From NCBI RefSeq assembly GCF_024868665.1, contig NW_026634147.1, forward strand, positions 571-64,570: a DNA stretch of 64,000 nt, written 5' to 3'. The position numbers and the translations under genes are program-made. Positions 11,964 to 23,610 of the stretch are shown piece after piece. The notes under the pieces are model-generated. The model was not told where the DNA came from and ran no database searches. It saw only the letters and a list, made by a program, of their open reading frames with translations. The DNA is from Triplophysa rosa. Taxonomy: Eukaryota; Chordata; Actinopteri; Cypriniformes; Nemacheilidae. The number at the start of each line of letters is the position of its first letter. Position 1 is the stretch's first letter.

Positions 11964-12632
11964 AGGGTTCATACAGGTTTCGGAAAGTTTTTTTTCGAAC
12001 ATGGATTCCCGTTTCGTAACAAGGGTTCTTAGATCTTTATAGGACAATTCTCCTGGAAAAGCACGCCAGCACTTTCTGTCGACCGTGAGAGAAAGAGCAC
12101 ACCAACGTCACAACCAGCCCGCATGAGAAAGAGCACGCCCATCAATGCCGCTTCACTCGGCTGAAGGAAGTTTAGCTGCGTTTGTTTGCTGACTGCATTT
12201 AGGTGATGAATGTTATATAAATGCTGGATATAACACTGGATTTGGAGATTGTTTGAAACTGATAGATGCCGCGGTCCCATGTATACAACACAAATGTATA
12301 GTGAATCAACAGTTTTGCAGAGATAATGCGATGATGTATTGTGTGCTCTTGCTGTAGTTCCGCAACCCCCCCCCCACATGCCTTCAGGAGCCTGCCTTTT
12401 CCAGAAATAATCGTACAGCTGTATCTGTCTTTTATAAATTTGATCAATCTTATACTTTTCGAAGATACGAAGTATGCAATAGTACCTATACTGTAGGTGC
12501 TCAAGATTAATATGAGATTGGCAGAAACTGCGTGTGTTACCTCATCTTTAAATAAATGATTCTTCTAACCTGTCACATTAAAGTGTGATTCTAGTACTCT
12601 CTCAACACTTTTGTCACAATAAAAGCTTTAAA

Positions 12633-12691
12633 ATGGCAGAGATAAAAGAGATTTTAGCTTTTGAAGCTACATTAAAAAACTACAGAGAGAG
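12633..12691 (+). CDS. Candidate first coding exon (very low confidence)
   Basis: ATG opens MAEIKEILAFEATLKNYRE and is followed at once by GGTAAAT, a plausible splice donor; read through, it stops after 20 codons. Charged and probably helical. No partner exon was recognised, so it may be chance. No function assigned. Confidence 0.2.
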
Positions 12692-13315
12692 GTAAATGTG
12701 AACTATTTTTTTTCTTTGTTTATGGAACTTTTATGTACCATAAAAATGATGTATAGACTAGACTTTTCCACAAAAGAGTGTTAAACATTTTTTGACACCT
12801 GTTGTAACCCAAGGGACAAACATATGTATTGTGATAAATGTATATATTACCCAAACTGTATAATATTTTAAACCATAGCAATAAAGCAAAGTGTATAAAC
12901 TGCTACATAGTTTGAAATGAAATGCAGCCATTTCTCCACCTGGCAACATTAATAATTAGTGATGACATTTATTTGTCTTTACTTTGTTCCTCTGAATGGA
13001 ATAAATTTCCCTCCACAATTCCTTGGTGAAAATACACTTATGAATATATTCATAGAGGTTTCATGTTGCAGAATTTTCAGTTGGAGGATATGAATACTGA
13101 GACCTGTTTGGATGAAAATATATATTTTTGTTATTTTGGAAACTGACTGATTATTGTTTACTTTGGTCCTTGGTGTTCAATGACACTTTTCTATCAACCT
13201 GAAATTAAGTCTGATGTGAAAGAGAGATTAAACTTTTAAAGATTAGCACTTTCCTGGAAACCATTTGTTTAACCTGCAGTTATGGCTCTATACAGTTGTC
13301 ATATGGATACGCACA

Positions 13316-13835
13316 CAGTTAGGTCCATAAATATTTAGACAGAAGCACATTTTTTGTTATTTTAGCTGTGTATCAAAGGTAATTCAAGTTACAGTTTTAT
13401 AATGGATATTGTCTTAAAGTGCACACCCTCATCTTTATTTAGAGTGTATTCACATCCAAATTAGCTGAAGGATTTAGGAATTACAGCTCTTTAATATGAA
13501 GCGCCCCCCTTTTTCAAGGGACCAAAAGTAATTGGACAGTTGAATAAAAAGCTGTTTTATTCACATGTATGGGCTTTTCCTTAAATAATTTTGTCATAAA
13601 TGAAGCATGTTAAAGGTCTGGAGTTGATTCTACATGTGGTTTTTGCATTTGGAAGCTGTTGCTGTGAACCCACATCATGGGGTTCAGGGAGATCGCCATG
13701 CAAGTGAAACAGACCATAGTTAGATTTCAAAAACACTACAAATCCGTCAAAAAGATGCCAGGAACATTATGAGCGGCCAAATGAACAATTTGGGACATTC
13801 TGGTGGAAAAACAACGCACCGCTGAGCTCAGCGCG
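13316..13835 (+). pseudogene. Decayed Tc1/mariner-like transposon end with HTH coding remnant
   Basis: The terminus CAGTTAGGTCCATAAATATT is followed by non-coding subterminal DNA, then a plus-strand remnant at about 13690-13830 reading EIAMQVKQTIVRFQKHYKSV, then KKMPGTL, stop, AAK, stop, TIWDILVEKQRTAELS. This resembles the N-terminal helix-turn-helix half of a Tc1-type transposase. Two in-frame stops and loss of the DDE half make it dead. Copy 1 of the same end is at 11538-11725. Confidence 0.55.
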
Positions 13836-13842
13836 ATTTAGG

Positions 13843-13940
13843 TAACTTAGTAGGGGGATGGGAATTGTTAAAGGAAATCTCACGGGATCTTTCCGGGACT
13901 GCATCTCGCGGTACTTTGATGACATACGCCGATCGTTCTG
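13843..13940. repeat. Fragment of the 3278-type MITE
   Basis: TAGGGGGATGGGAATTG leads into GCATCTCGCGGTACTTTGA and TGACATACGC, matching the right half of the 3278-3839 element. Confidence 0.4.
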
Positions 13941-14811
13941 CGCAGCAAAGACCTTTTAATTCAAATATGAATGTTGGGTACATTATGGAAATACATCAAA
14001 AAATCAAACACCACAATATTTAAATCAAAGCAATATCAAAAGAAGAAAATAAAAAAGGTTAAATTAACACATTGAAATGTTAGCCAGAAATACTTTTATA
14101 TTTATATTTGCTAAACATTGCATTGATTATAGGATTTCCACCTTAACAACTATATAGGTTTGTCTCCTCGAAATGTACATTTGTGGATACTAAATTTGGC
14201 TAGAAAAAGTAACAAATTAATTCAATAATACTCCTTGTGAAAAGACATAACTGTAGCCCATTTTAAACCCATGCACACATTTCCCATTAATTACCCAACT
14301 AGAAACCACATGGGGAGCCCCCTGGGTTCACCCATGTAAGTCCTATCTGGGTCACCCAAGTGGGCCCCAGATAAGATGCCCATTTTGAGCCCATGCCCAC
14401 TCTGCACCCCTGTAGCCCATTTACAACCCATGTGGGCCCCAACGTGTTTGCTGGGTCGGGGTGTGCATTAACTTTAGATAATTGAACGGCCCTTCGTCAA
14501 TTATTCCTTACATAAACGTTTCAGTCGTTTGTTACTAACATATGGACAATGCATAGAAACACAACCAATCATTACTGAGTAGTATAAAGAAGAGGCCATT
14601 CACATTTCTTAGAATATCACGCATTTTAGACCGCCACTAGCCGCCATGTTAGCTCCCTGAATCTTAGTGCAGAGCGAAACGTGATTGGCTGAAGTTAGAA
14701 CGTGCCCTATTGGACAACGAAAGCGGAAGTTACCCGATTGGCTTGCATAGATAGTGGGCGGAATCCACCTATTTGTGGATTGTGCGCACGTCTTGACGTT
14801 AGAAATGTTTC

Positions 14812-15660
14812 AAAATCCACAAATGCACAGAGAGCCATCCACAAATGCGTGCACTGATCCACAAATGAGTGCAGCGATTCACAAATGCACAGAAAGTGAT
14901 CCACAAATGCACAGAAAGCGATTCACAAATGCACAGAAAGTGATCCACAAATGCACAGAAAGCGATCCACAAATGCACAGAAAGCGATTCACAAATGCAC
15001 AGAAAGCGATCCACAAATGCACAGAAAGCGATCCACAAATGCACAGAAAGCGATTCACAAATGCACAGAAAGCGATTCACAAATGCACAGAAAGTGATCC
15101 ACAAATGCACAGAAAGCGATCCACAAATGCACAGAAAGCGATTCACAAATGCACAGAAAGCGATCCACAAATGCACAGAAAGCGATCCACAAATGCACAG
15201 AAAGCGATTCACAAATGCACAGAAAGCGATTCACAAATGCACAGAAAGTGATCCACAAATGCACAGAAAGCGATCCACAAATGCACAGAAAGCGATCCAC
15301 AAATGCACAGAAAGCGATTCACAAATGCACAGAAAGTGATCCACAAATGCACAGAAAGTGATCCACAAATGCACAGAAAGCGATTCACAAATGCACAGAA
15401 AGCGATTCACAAATGCACAGAAAGTGATCCACAAATGCACAGAAAGTGATCCACAAATGCACAGAAAGCGATTCACAAATGCACAGAAAGCGATTCACAA
15501 ATGCACAGAAAGTGATCCACAAATGCACAGAAAGTGATCCACAAATGCACAGAAAGTGATCCACAAATGCACAGAAAGCGATTCACAAATGCACAGAAAG
15601 TGATCCACAAATGCACAGAAAGCGATTCACAAATGCACAGAAAGCGATCCACAAATGTGA
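14812..15660. repeat. 22-bp minisatellite with higher-order structure
   Basis: About 35 regular units of 22 bp (core CACAAATGCACAGAAAG plus a variable GYGATYC) run from about 14870 to 15655, with diverged units from 14812. Three unit types occur: GCGATTC, GTGATCC and GCGATCC; GTGATTC never occurs. Because 22 is not a multiple of 3, open frames appear on both strands (14754-15476); I regard these as by-products, not genes. No start context, splice site or codon signature supports coding. Confidence 0.95.
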
Positions 15661-15956
15661 ATAAAGCGATCTACAAATAAATGCCATTAAAATAAATTTG
15701 TAAATATTTTTTATTTGCAAATCTCATTGTATTTATTTGTGAATCCCATTTCTTTTTGTGGAACGTCTAACATATATTTATGGTTCGCTTTTTGTGCATA
15801 TGTGGATTTAAAAAATGTTTGTGAAACTCTCTATATTTATTTGCGGATCATAGTTTATTTATTCAGAATATTGGAACAATTCTGATCCCATAAAAGAAAA
15901 ATTCAAAAATAAACAAATGCTGTACAAAATATTGTGCAAAATCAAACAGACAGAAA

Positions 15957-15963
15957 GACAGAC

Positions 15964-16009
<46 letters not shown>
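15957..16009. repeat. (GACA)n-(GA)n microsatellite
   Basis: GACAGACAGACAGA passes into about 20 GA dinucleotides. It abuts a copy of the AATAATTGAAC element arm. Confidence 0.95.
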
Positions 16010-16011
<2 letters not shown>

Positions 16012-16060
16012 ATTGAACAGACCGGAGTCGATTATTCCACTGATACCACGGTTACCACAC
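16008..16060. repeat. Third copy of the AATTGAACGGACCGGAG element arm
   Basis: AATAATTGAACAGACCGGAG continues to TACCACGGTTACCAC, matching the left arm at 10618-10660 in inverse orientation. Confidence 0.6.
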
Positions 16061-18336
16061 CACAGGACATTGTTCAAATGTTTAATTTCAATGTTTGTAA
16101 TGTTATTTTCTTCTTCTTATATCTTTAAAATGCTGTTGGTGGTAGGACTACTTTCTTGCGCATCTCATTTCCGTTAGTGCGAACGGATTCGGAAGCTTGA
16201 ATAAAAATGATTTATTCCTCGTATTGTTTCTATCTTTAGCAGTAAAAAAAATAACGCAAACTTTTTAGAGTAGGTCTATCAAACTATATTTGTTATCAGT
16301 TATAAGCAGCTTGAAGAGGAAAACGAACCAGTAGGCTATCAGTGTTTATTAATACATTTTGTTTTTCTGTTTAGTTATTTTATTTATTCGATTTATGTAT
16401 ATGTATTTCTTGTTTTTGAAATGCTTTGTTTATTGAAACGAAACGGCACACGTTTCCATTAACAGTAAAGTTTGACATTATAAAGGTCAGATCAAGAGCA
16501 GTGTGCTATGTGAGGTGATGGCCTGTAGGCCAGTGATTCTCAGTATATATTGTTTTTCTCATGCGAGCTACTCCAAAACTAGTCCATGTAAATATGTTAA
16601 TGTGTTGGGATTTATTAATGGTCCTAAAGTGATTGTTGATGAAAACTGTGTTGTTGATCTGTGACACACCAGTTAGGCTTCCTCAATTTTGGATGTGTGG
16701 GCAGGGGTCTAATGTGTCCAGTTTATCTCCAGTTGAATTGTAAAAAATTAACATAGTACATAATATAACATGTATGAAATGCTTTAAGTTTGTTAAATGG
16801 GTGTAAGATTTTAAAAAGTTTCAGATGTTTTAAACAGTTCATAATGCTCATAACACCAATTGTATTTGATAATTATTACAGTATGTAACTTGGTGTGAAT
16901 GAACATTTCTGCTAATGAATAGAATGTTCCCCTCTAGTGTGTCTGACCTGTTACAGGTATATAAGCCTTGATCTGGTGTTGTATTTTTAATTTGTTATTG
17001 ATTTATTTTATTCTTTATTATGGTTTGTAAAACAATAGTGTCTGTTTTGTTGGTATAAGAGAGGAATAACTAAATTTTGGAGAGATTATTCCCCCTTGTG
17101 TGTCTGACACCTGCCCTGATATTGTTACAGGTATAAATGGTTACCGAGTAAACCTGCCAAGTCTTTTATATGATTATACAAGGACAGTTTTCATCTATAT
17201 AGCTGACTTGACTAAGTCTGCTACTGTGGCATAACAGATTAACAGCAGAGTATATAATTGTACTTTTTGAATATTTTGTGTTCATACTATCATATTTGGA
17301 AATGTGGTCCTCGGAATGTTTTTAAACAGTCCTTGGTGGGCCATGAGTTGCAAAAGGTTGAGAACCCCTGCTGTAGGCTACACTATAACCTTCTGTTGTT
17401 TAAACTTGGCGAAGTGATGTGGAACTGTAATGCGGTCAGCAGACCTGGAACACCTTCATAGGTGTGCATGTACTGAAAGTTAATGCATACCCATAGAACG
17501 TTTGTCAACCAATCAGATTGAAGCATTCAACAGCCCCGTGGTATAACACACATTTAAGTGTGGGAACAAAAGAGTCATTCTATGTAAAAGCGAATGCTCA
17601 CCCAGACCTGCCTGAAACACCTCGTGTAGCCACACCCCCACAAATCTACATCAGTTGGTGGTCTGATTTGACTAAGACCGCCCAAATGTATACGCAAGTA
17701 AGGTGGGCGTACCTGTCAGTGCAATTGAAGAGGAACCTGATGTTCCAAATATGGTCAGAGGCGTTACATTTCCCTCACACGCTTGCAGTATTCCACCAAT
17801 CACTACACACTGGTGAACTGGCCAATCACAGCACACCTCGCTTTTCAGAGCCATGAGCTTTGTCAAAAATCTGCGTGTTTCAGAGAGGCGGAGCAAAGAG
17901 GAGATACAAACATGCACGGTATGTGGAAAATACAGCATTTATGAACCTTAAATCCTGTATACACATTGCATTACACACCATAATATTCATTTTAGTCGTG
18001 TCATTTGACCCCTTTAAACAGGTGTCATGTATCTAAACATGAATAATCCCTGTGTTCATGCAGGTAAAAAAACAAACAAAACAAAATTAACAACTTTACT
18101 AGACCTTTAAGTTTCACAGCTAAATGTCATACAGCAGTATATACGTTAGATTTGAAAAGACTTTTGTGTTCATCTGTATTCTGTGACTATGAGCTGTTGT
18201 TGGAAGTCTCAATCTTCAAATGTTCATCCGTCTCTTTCTTGTTTCTTTCTTGTCTTTTTTTCTGTAAGGAAACAGTCAAAATCACAGGTGTTAATAGAGC
18301 ATGTGACCTCACATTTACATGTAGTGTTGTAGCTAC
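16061..18336. other. No gene seen
   Basis: Low-complexity AT-rich DNA. Open frames at 17258-17856 have no recognisable domain. GAAAGTTAATGCATACCC at 17476 is a diverged piece of the 10660-type arm. Confidence 0.4.
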
Positions 18337-18722
18337 TGTGAGTGCCTGTGGACCATCCCTCTTCAGCCGGCGGAGGGGTGGGACTTTTTGTATAGAATTC
18401 AAGACACCTGTGGAGAACTTTAAAAGAGGGGAGCTTCCCGAAGACTGGGGCGGCATTTTGTCTGTTGCCCCTTTGTTTGGCCTTTGTTCTAATTTGGGTT
18501 GGCCTTATGTTTTGTTTAGTTATTTTGTTTATGGATTAGTTTACTTATGTGTTTGCTTATAGTTTGGTTTAGGACAATTATGTCCTTATTTTATTTTATT
18601 TGGAATGGAACCTTTTTTATTTAATTATGTTTTTTAATGTTTATTTTGTGAATAAACCTTTTTTACTTTAACTTGTGCTCGTAGTCTCCCTCATTTGCCA
18701 CGGCTTTGAGCCGGCCGTGACA
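18337..18722 (+). mobile_element. Solo LTR, 386 bp, with 4-bp target duplication
   Basis: It starts TGTGAGTGCC and ends GGCCGTGACA (TG...CA), flanked by CTAC at 18333-18336 and 18723-18726. It carries a TATA-like TTTAAAAGAGG near 18419 and a poly(A) signal, AATAAACC, near 18650. No internal retroelement sequence adjoins it, so it is best read as the product of LTR-LTR recombination. Superfamily not determined; a 4-bp duplication suits gypsy-type integrases. Confidence 0.7.
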
Positions 18723-18726
18723 CTAC

Positions 18727-19776
18727 ACAAAGATAAAACATGACAGACACTAACAGCAAAATTAGCACAAGATAAAATCAGCTTGTTTAGCAAATAATTA
18801 GTGTATTATTATTGTCAATAAAGAAATGTGTATCTTTTTTGCATTGTGTTGTTTCCTCTTTTTTATTCTTTAGATGTCGCTTGTTTCATTGTCTGTCAGT
18901 GTATTCTAAAAGTACTGTAATAGTTTTTCAGCGTTTATTAATCGTTGTTAAAGTCAATACAATTATTCATATTAGTTCACTGTGTATTAACTAAGTTAAC
19001 AGTTACTGTGTTTGATGTAAAAACATGTTTGTAAATGTTGAAATTAACATATAATTTAAAAACGATATGGCTCATTGTTATGTTCATGAATGAACATGTT
19101 TTTTATGTTAACTAATGCATTAAGTAATGTTACCAAATACAACCTTATTGTAAAGTGAAACCAATGTCAGAGTATTGTGTGTATTAGCAATAAATCTCAC
19201 ATGTTTGTGTTATCTGCTGTCATTACAGAAATGTGTTAACAACGCTTTTACAAAAGTTTTGACTATATGACTGTATCCAAGTGTCCTATGCTATGTGTTT
19301 TTACCACAGAAGGTGTTAATTTACTCATAAATTCAAAAACTGCTGTTCTAAAAAAAATCCCAGAGGAATCCAGAAACCATGGCTCAAGAACATTCTTTTC
19401 GATTTTACATTTAGGCTACAACCTGAAAAGCTCCATGTACATAAATAATAGTAAATGTATGATTTTCATATGTTGTTCTTTATTACTGGACTCGTCTCAT
19501 CTTGATGTTAAACTGTATTCACTTTTTTTGTTCTTGTGCTGAAAACTGAAAAGAAAACCTAAACCTTTTACATCTGGATTTTATGTCCGAGTTACCAGAA
19601 GTCCAAATAAAACCACACAGTAGATGTAGTCATTTTATTTTTGTTTGAGTACAGAACACTATTAGACATTTTCAGTGTTATTTGGCTTGAAAAGAGACAC
19701 GTTCATATAACAGTGTTGTCTCTACACAGATATGAATCTGTTCTCATTGAAAGTTACTCACTCTTCTTGTTCTTTC
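18727..19776. other. No gene seen
   Basis: AT-rich. No repeat or domain recognised. Confidence 0.4.
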
Positions 19777-19779
19777 AGA

Positions 19780-19925
19780 TGATCAACTCATCAGGAATAT
19801 CCCCATCAGGATCAGTACTACCAATAATCCTGGACCAGTTTTCTCCCCGTTTGACCTTGATTCTGGAATGGTTAAAGAAAGACATGGGAGTTATTAGTGT
19901 AACTGCTCCTGTCAATCACATCTAA
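19780..19925 (+). CDS. Candidate terminal exon, unknown (very low confidence)
   Basis: A good acceptor (TTGTTCTTTCAG) precedes it. One frame reads DDQLIRNIPIRISTTNNPG and stops after GMVKERHGSY; the ATG frame stops at 19925. Neither matches a family I know. It may be part of the same unit as 20303-20562. Confidence 0.2.
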
Positions 19926-20302
19926 ACCAACACATGATACGATGGTTATTCTGTCTAAATATCACTGTAATACAGATCTTAATTTACTACATAATATGTT
20001 TCCAAAACTGACAGTCCATCATTCTTCATCTGAACAGCAGAATTTTAATTTGACAACACAACATATGCAAACAGCTGAAAGTCTCTGTTAAATGAACACA
20101 GTTTCTTCATGGCGATATAAGAGAGCACTGTTGTTTAGTTATAAAATACTTTGCAGTGTCTATAGAGGTATGTAAACATGCGGCAAATATCAGCTCGTCT
20201 AGAGTCAGCGTTAAAGCTATCCAAATAATATGAATATATCTTTTACAAATAGCTCGCAATTTACCATAAACATGTTTGACAGTATTTCTTTGGTGTTTGT
20301 AG

Positions 20303-20562
20303 GCGGTAAGTGTTCATTTTCAGTTTGTAAAGCAGAGATGAAACATCTCAGATGTGATGAAGAGAATTATAAACCTCATGTGATGTTCTGCAGTGTTAAT
20401 ATCGCTCAGATTTACTACCAGATTACTGGTTCAGATTATGTTCTACTGCTAAGAGATGTTCATCATGACAAACAGCAGTTTGTTAACATATCATGTATTA
20501 CTGTGATTCACACAGAACCTCTGTTTCATGAGTTCACCTATGCAGATAATAATGCGGGATAA
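20303..20562 (+). CDS. Candidate 3' exon of an unrecognised secreted or extracellular protein
   Basis: A pyrimidine-rich acceptor ends at 20302. The phase-1 reading GKCSFSVCKAEMKHLRC continues open for 86 residues to TAA at 20560-20562. It contains five cysteines and one N-glycosylation motif (NIS), and entry in phase 1 is like the Ig exons in this window. I do not recognise the fold; no V-type Trp or D-x-G-x-Y motif is visible. It could be a real terminal exon or a chance frame in AT-rich DNA. Confidence 0.35.
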
Positions 20563-20569
20563 AAGGTAT

Positions 20570-20800
20570 GCATATTTGGCGTGGTGTCCGGGGAGAGGGC
20601 TCTGAGCCCGGTATTAGCCTGAACCCAGAGCGGCTCGTGGTGAGGAGCAGGGGTGGTGGAGGGACGCTGTACTTGTCAGACAGCTTTGTCTGTTTGTAGT
20701 GGTTCTCTCTTGAGCTGATAGGGTAGATGCTGAGATTGCTGAAAGCGAACCAGCCGGGTGGATTATCTGATCGTGCTCCTCCCGAACTTTGTTAATTAAA
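20570..20800. repeat. GC-rich unclassified repeat-like segment
   Basis: A 230-bp GC-rich island (GGTGTCCGGGGAGAGGGC, GGTGGTGGAGGGACGCTG) in AT-rich surroundings. It resembles an interspersed fish repeat by general look only; no termini defined. Confidence 0.3.
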
Positions 20801-20914
20801 CATCATTTATTATGATCTCTGTATCATTTACATTAAAGCAAATATAAATCTGTTGATATGATGTCACCTCAATAGTTTAAAAAGCTCAGATGTAAAGATA
20901 CTCAGGATACTCAC

Positions 20915-21181
20915 CAGTGACAGTAACATTAAATCTCTTGTGAATGTGTTTGCTGCCAGTGATGTTTACATCATAAACTCCAGAATCTTTAGATCTGATC
21001 TTTAAAATGAAGAGAGATCCATCTGAATTCATAACAAATCTGCCTGTGGTGGTGGTTGTTTTGTTTGAATAAGCTATGAGAGAATCTTTAAACCACTGTA
21101 TCACATCTTCGGCCTGTATACGAGTAGCATTAGTGTGTAGAGTAACAGGATCTCCCTCCATCACTGACATGTTCTCTTCAC
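20915..21181 (-). CDS. Ig V-set-like exon, cysteine-less (lone exon)
   Basis: A 267-nt phase 1-1 exon between acceptor TTGATACAG and donor GTGAGT on the minus strand. It reads EENMSVMEGDPVTLHTNATR through IQWFKDSLIAY to SKDSGVYDVNITG. The V-set core Trp and D-S-G-x-Y motif are present, but the B-strand Cys position is His-Thr and the F-strand position is Asp/Val, so no canonical disulfide can form. This fits CD2/SLAM/CD48-type N-terminal domains. N-glycosylation motifs are NAT, NKT, NIT and NVT. No leader exon was found upstream (minus) before the Tc1 relic at 22.3 kb, so it may be an isolated exon or part of a gene with a distant leader. Role inferred: cell-surface recognition in leukocytes. 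Confidence 0.75.
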
Positions 21182-21462
21182 CTGTATCAACAAACACACA
21201 GAGAAGACAACAGATTCCCAAAGATTACACTTTATAAACTTATGCCTGTTATTTCAGCAAACAATTACTGAGCAAATGCTGCAGTAATGCTGATCTGTTC
21301 AGGTTCATAAACACATTCCCAGACTAACTAAACATTTCCAGAATAAACACAAAACAGAAGATTAAGTGATTGATTTGTGTAGCCTGTGGTGTTAATCTGA
21401 TCATTAGTACATCTGTGTATAGAAAAAGCACATCATGAACTGCTTCTGGAGTCTTTATTATA

Positions 21463-22300
21463 CAGTGCTGCTTGTAAATTTGTGAACCCTTTAGAATTTC
21501 CCATATTTCTGCATAAATGTGACCCAAAACATCATCAGGTGTTCACCAAAGTCCTAAAAGTAGTTGAAGAGAACACAACTACAAATCAGACAAAATACTA
21601 TCCCTAGCCATTGAAGAAGATTCTATTAATCAAAATATAAAGGAATCATGTACACATGATTTTACCATTATAAGTTCTATTCTACATTTAACTGGTCTTT
21701 GTTATCATTTGGGGAGGGGCTCCACAAGTTAGGCATGGTGAGGAAGAACATCTGTTATAACGGTAGCTCAATGCCCCCCAAATAACTCAGTTTGACGTGT
21801 GCTTGAGAGGACCCCTATAAAGGTATCCAAACCCGATACTCAAGAGTGTTTCTTCAAGACAGAGAAAGAGAAACCACAACACCATTTATTATTTATTCAG
21901 GAAAATTATCCAATATTACATCTGTGAGTGGCAAAAGTATGTGAACTCTTGCTTTCAGTATCTGGTGTGACCTGCTTGTGCAGCAATGACAGCAACTAAA
22001 CGTTTCCGCTAACCGCTGATCAGTCGTGTACAACGACTGGGAGACATTTTATCCAGTTCTTCAGTACAGAACAGCTTCAACTCTGACATGTTTGTGAGTT
22101 TCTCCACTTCAAGTCCTTCCACAACACTTCAAATGGATTAAGGTCTGGACTTTGACTTGGTCATTCCAAAACATGAATTTTGTTCTTCTGTAACCATTCC
22201 TTGATAGAACGGCTTGTGGGCCTGGGGTTGTTGTCTTGCTGCAGGACCCACTTCAGTTCACAGACAGTTGTCCTGACATTTTCCTTCAGAACACGCAGCA
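21463..22300 (-). pseudogene. Decayed Tc1-like transposon (C-terminal DDE half)
   Basis: The end CAGTGCTGCTTGTAAATTTG at 21463 leads into a minus-strand transposase remnant. It reads QQDNNPRPTSRSIKEWLQK, then [20 protein letters not shown], keeping the second Asp and the Glu (E in PFEVLW) of the DDE triad. Stops follow. The N-terminal half and the other terminus are missing. Distinct from the intact Tc1-like element at 23812. Confidence 0.7.
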
Positions 22301-22750
22301 CGCTGTCATACAGAAATAAGCAAGGGTCAAGTCAGCGGGTGAGTTTGACTTTATGCGGTCCGTAGCAGTCCGCTCTCGGCGTGTCTGCACGTCCCAGCAT
22401 GGAGTAGAACACACCTATAGTTTATGTTTTACCACCATGTCAACACGCACGCGACTGGTGGATGCAAAGCGACAAAAGAGAATAGACACCATTAAGATGT
22501 TTGTCATGTTGCATCGCGCCGTATCCAGTGGCAAAATTATTTATTATAACGGATTCTATAGTCATTTGTTGCATCGCATCGTGCGGTAGACAGTGTAAGG
22601 GCTTATGTTTATAATCTGATGCTTAATGTTTGGCATCCGAGCTGTAAAGTGCACTTCCGTCAACAGAATGGCGCGTGAAGCTTTAAATCAGCACAGAATT
22701 GTGACGCATGTCAATCTACAATGACGCAAAAGTCGCATGAATTCCATTAG
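22301..22750. other. No supported gene
   Basis: An open frame at 22353-22589 lacks recognisable domains. It lies between the Tc1 relic and a small MITE and may be transposon interior. Confidence 0.35.
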
Positions 22751-22938
22751 GCTTGTTCGACTTCATGCGGTCTCATTGTTATATTGCATTTCTGTTAATA
22801 GATCATACAAAACATCCCGCACTGTACCTTTAAGGCGGCTGCAGCGCCGATCAAAGTCAGACAAATTGTCTAACCAAAATGGATTGCTGTTGTCAGGCGG
22901 CTGCAGATTCTTGCGGCACCGCATGAAGTCGAACAAGC
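22751..22938. mobile_element. 188-bp MITE with perfect 20-bp inverted repeats
   Basis: GCTTGTTCGACTTCATGCGG at 22751-22770 is exactly inverted at 22919-22938. The interior (GGCGGCTGCAGCGCC and GGCGGCTGCAGATTC) is also partly self-similar. No ORF. A related hairpin occurs at 26805-26840. Confidence 0.85.
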
Positions 22939-23283
22939 ACATACAAAACTGTGTCTTTAGATGTGTATGAAAACCTTACGTAATGAAAAGTTATGTTTTT
23001 ATTACCTTAGAATAAACCAGTTGTATCTACATAGGGAGCGGGCCTATCTACATGGAATTTGTTATGTTGCGCAGCCATGTTTTGTACAGTAAGCTCTAAC
23101 GGACAAACAGCTCTACAGAGCGCGTTTCGTATATGTTGGTCTTCGTGTGTGTTTTTAGACGCAGCTTGCATCATCACTGAGTTGAAGACGCACAAAGTAG
23201 TAAGTCGTAGTACGGAGAGGAGGAGGAGGAGTCATCGTCTAGCCTGAAGCAACTGATTGTTCTGTCTTAGAAGTTTTGATAAA

Positions 23284-23610
23284 ATGGAGGACCATGTGTA
23301 TTGTGCACAAGCACCGACAGAGCGTGAATCTCCGTCGTCAAAGAAGCGCAAACGTGATGCTGCCAGACGAATTAGAGCCAAACGGCGGCAGAAATCCAGG
23401 ATAAACATCGGTGTATCTATTACCAGATGGAAGGCACTGTTGAAAGACAAATGTTTTCAAGGCGACGCCGAAGTTGCCTGTTTTCTGCTAGACTGGGAAG
23501 ATAATTCAACATTTTCAATGTTTCCACTTTTTCAATGTTTACCAAACAACTGTTTTGTTGAAACGGTAACGTTAGAATTTTATACAAATGGCCATATAAC
23601 CTCCGAATAA
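23284..23610 (+). CDS. Transposon-type N-terminal ORF (RINIG..RW..L domain), likely partial
   Basis: The frame opens MEDHVYCAQAPTERESPSSK, followed by a very basic stretch (KKRKRDAARRIRAKRRQK), then RINIGVSITRWKALLKDKCF and DAEVACFLLD. From memory, the R-x-NIG...RW..L....DAE.A.FLLD pattern recurs in many dispersed fish ORFs of transposon origin; I cannot name the superfamily. The last third (after LLDW) looks like intron read-through. The basic block would suit DNA or nuclear localisation. Sure of the pattern, unsure of the family. Confidence 0.4.
   Translation: MEDHVYCAQAPTERESPSSKKRKRDAARRIRAKRRQKSRINIGVSITRWKALLKDKCFQGDAEVACFLLDWEDNSTFSMFPLFQCLPNNCFVETVTLEFYTNGHITSE

Larger units (their letters stand above)
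10632..14512. mobile_element. Nested element with long inverted repeats, about 3.9 kb
   Basis: Outer arms at 10632-10683 and 14461-14512 are inverted copies: TTCAATTATCGAAAGTTAAT and TGCACACC on the left, GTGTGCATTAACTTTAGATA and ATTGAACGG on the right. Just inside, CCCAGCAAACAC (10705) faces GTGTTTGCTGGG (to 14455). Both inner arms continue for 150-250 bp of TGGGCCC- and CCCATTTGGG-rich sequence. No transposase is readable inside. The interior holds other repeats (11538-11963, 13316-13835). A further outer-arm copy is at 16008-16060. Confidence 0.65.

Noticed and set aside
14754..15476. Long open frames on both strands through the repeat, up to 165 codons of a HKCTESDPQM-type repeat protein
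   Set aside because: A 22-bp unit without stops opens several frames on both strands. No start context, splice sites or domain; it is a repeat by-product.
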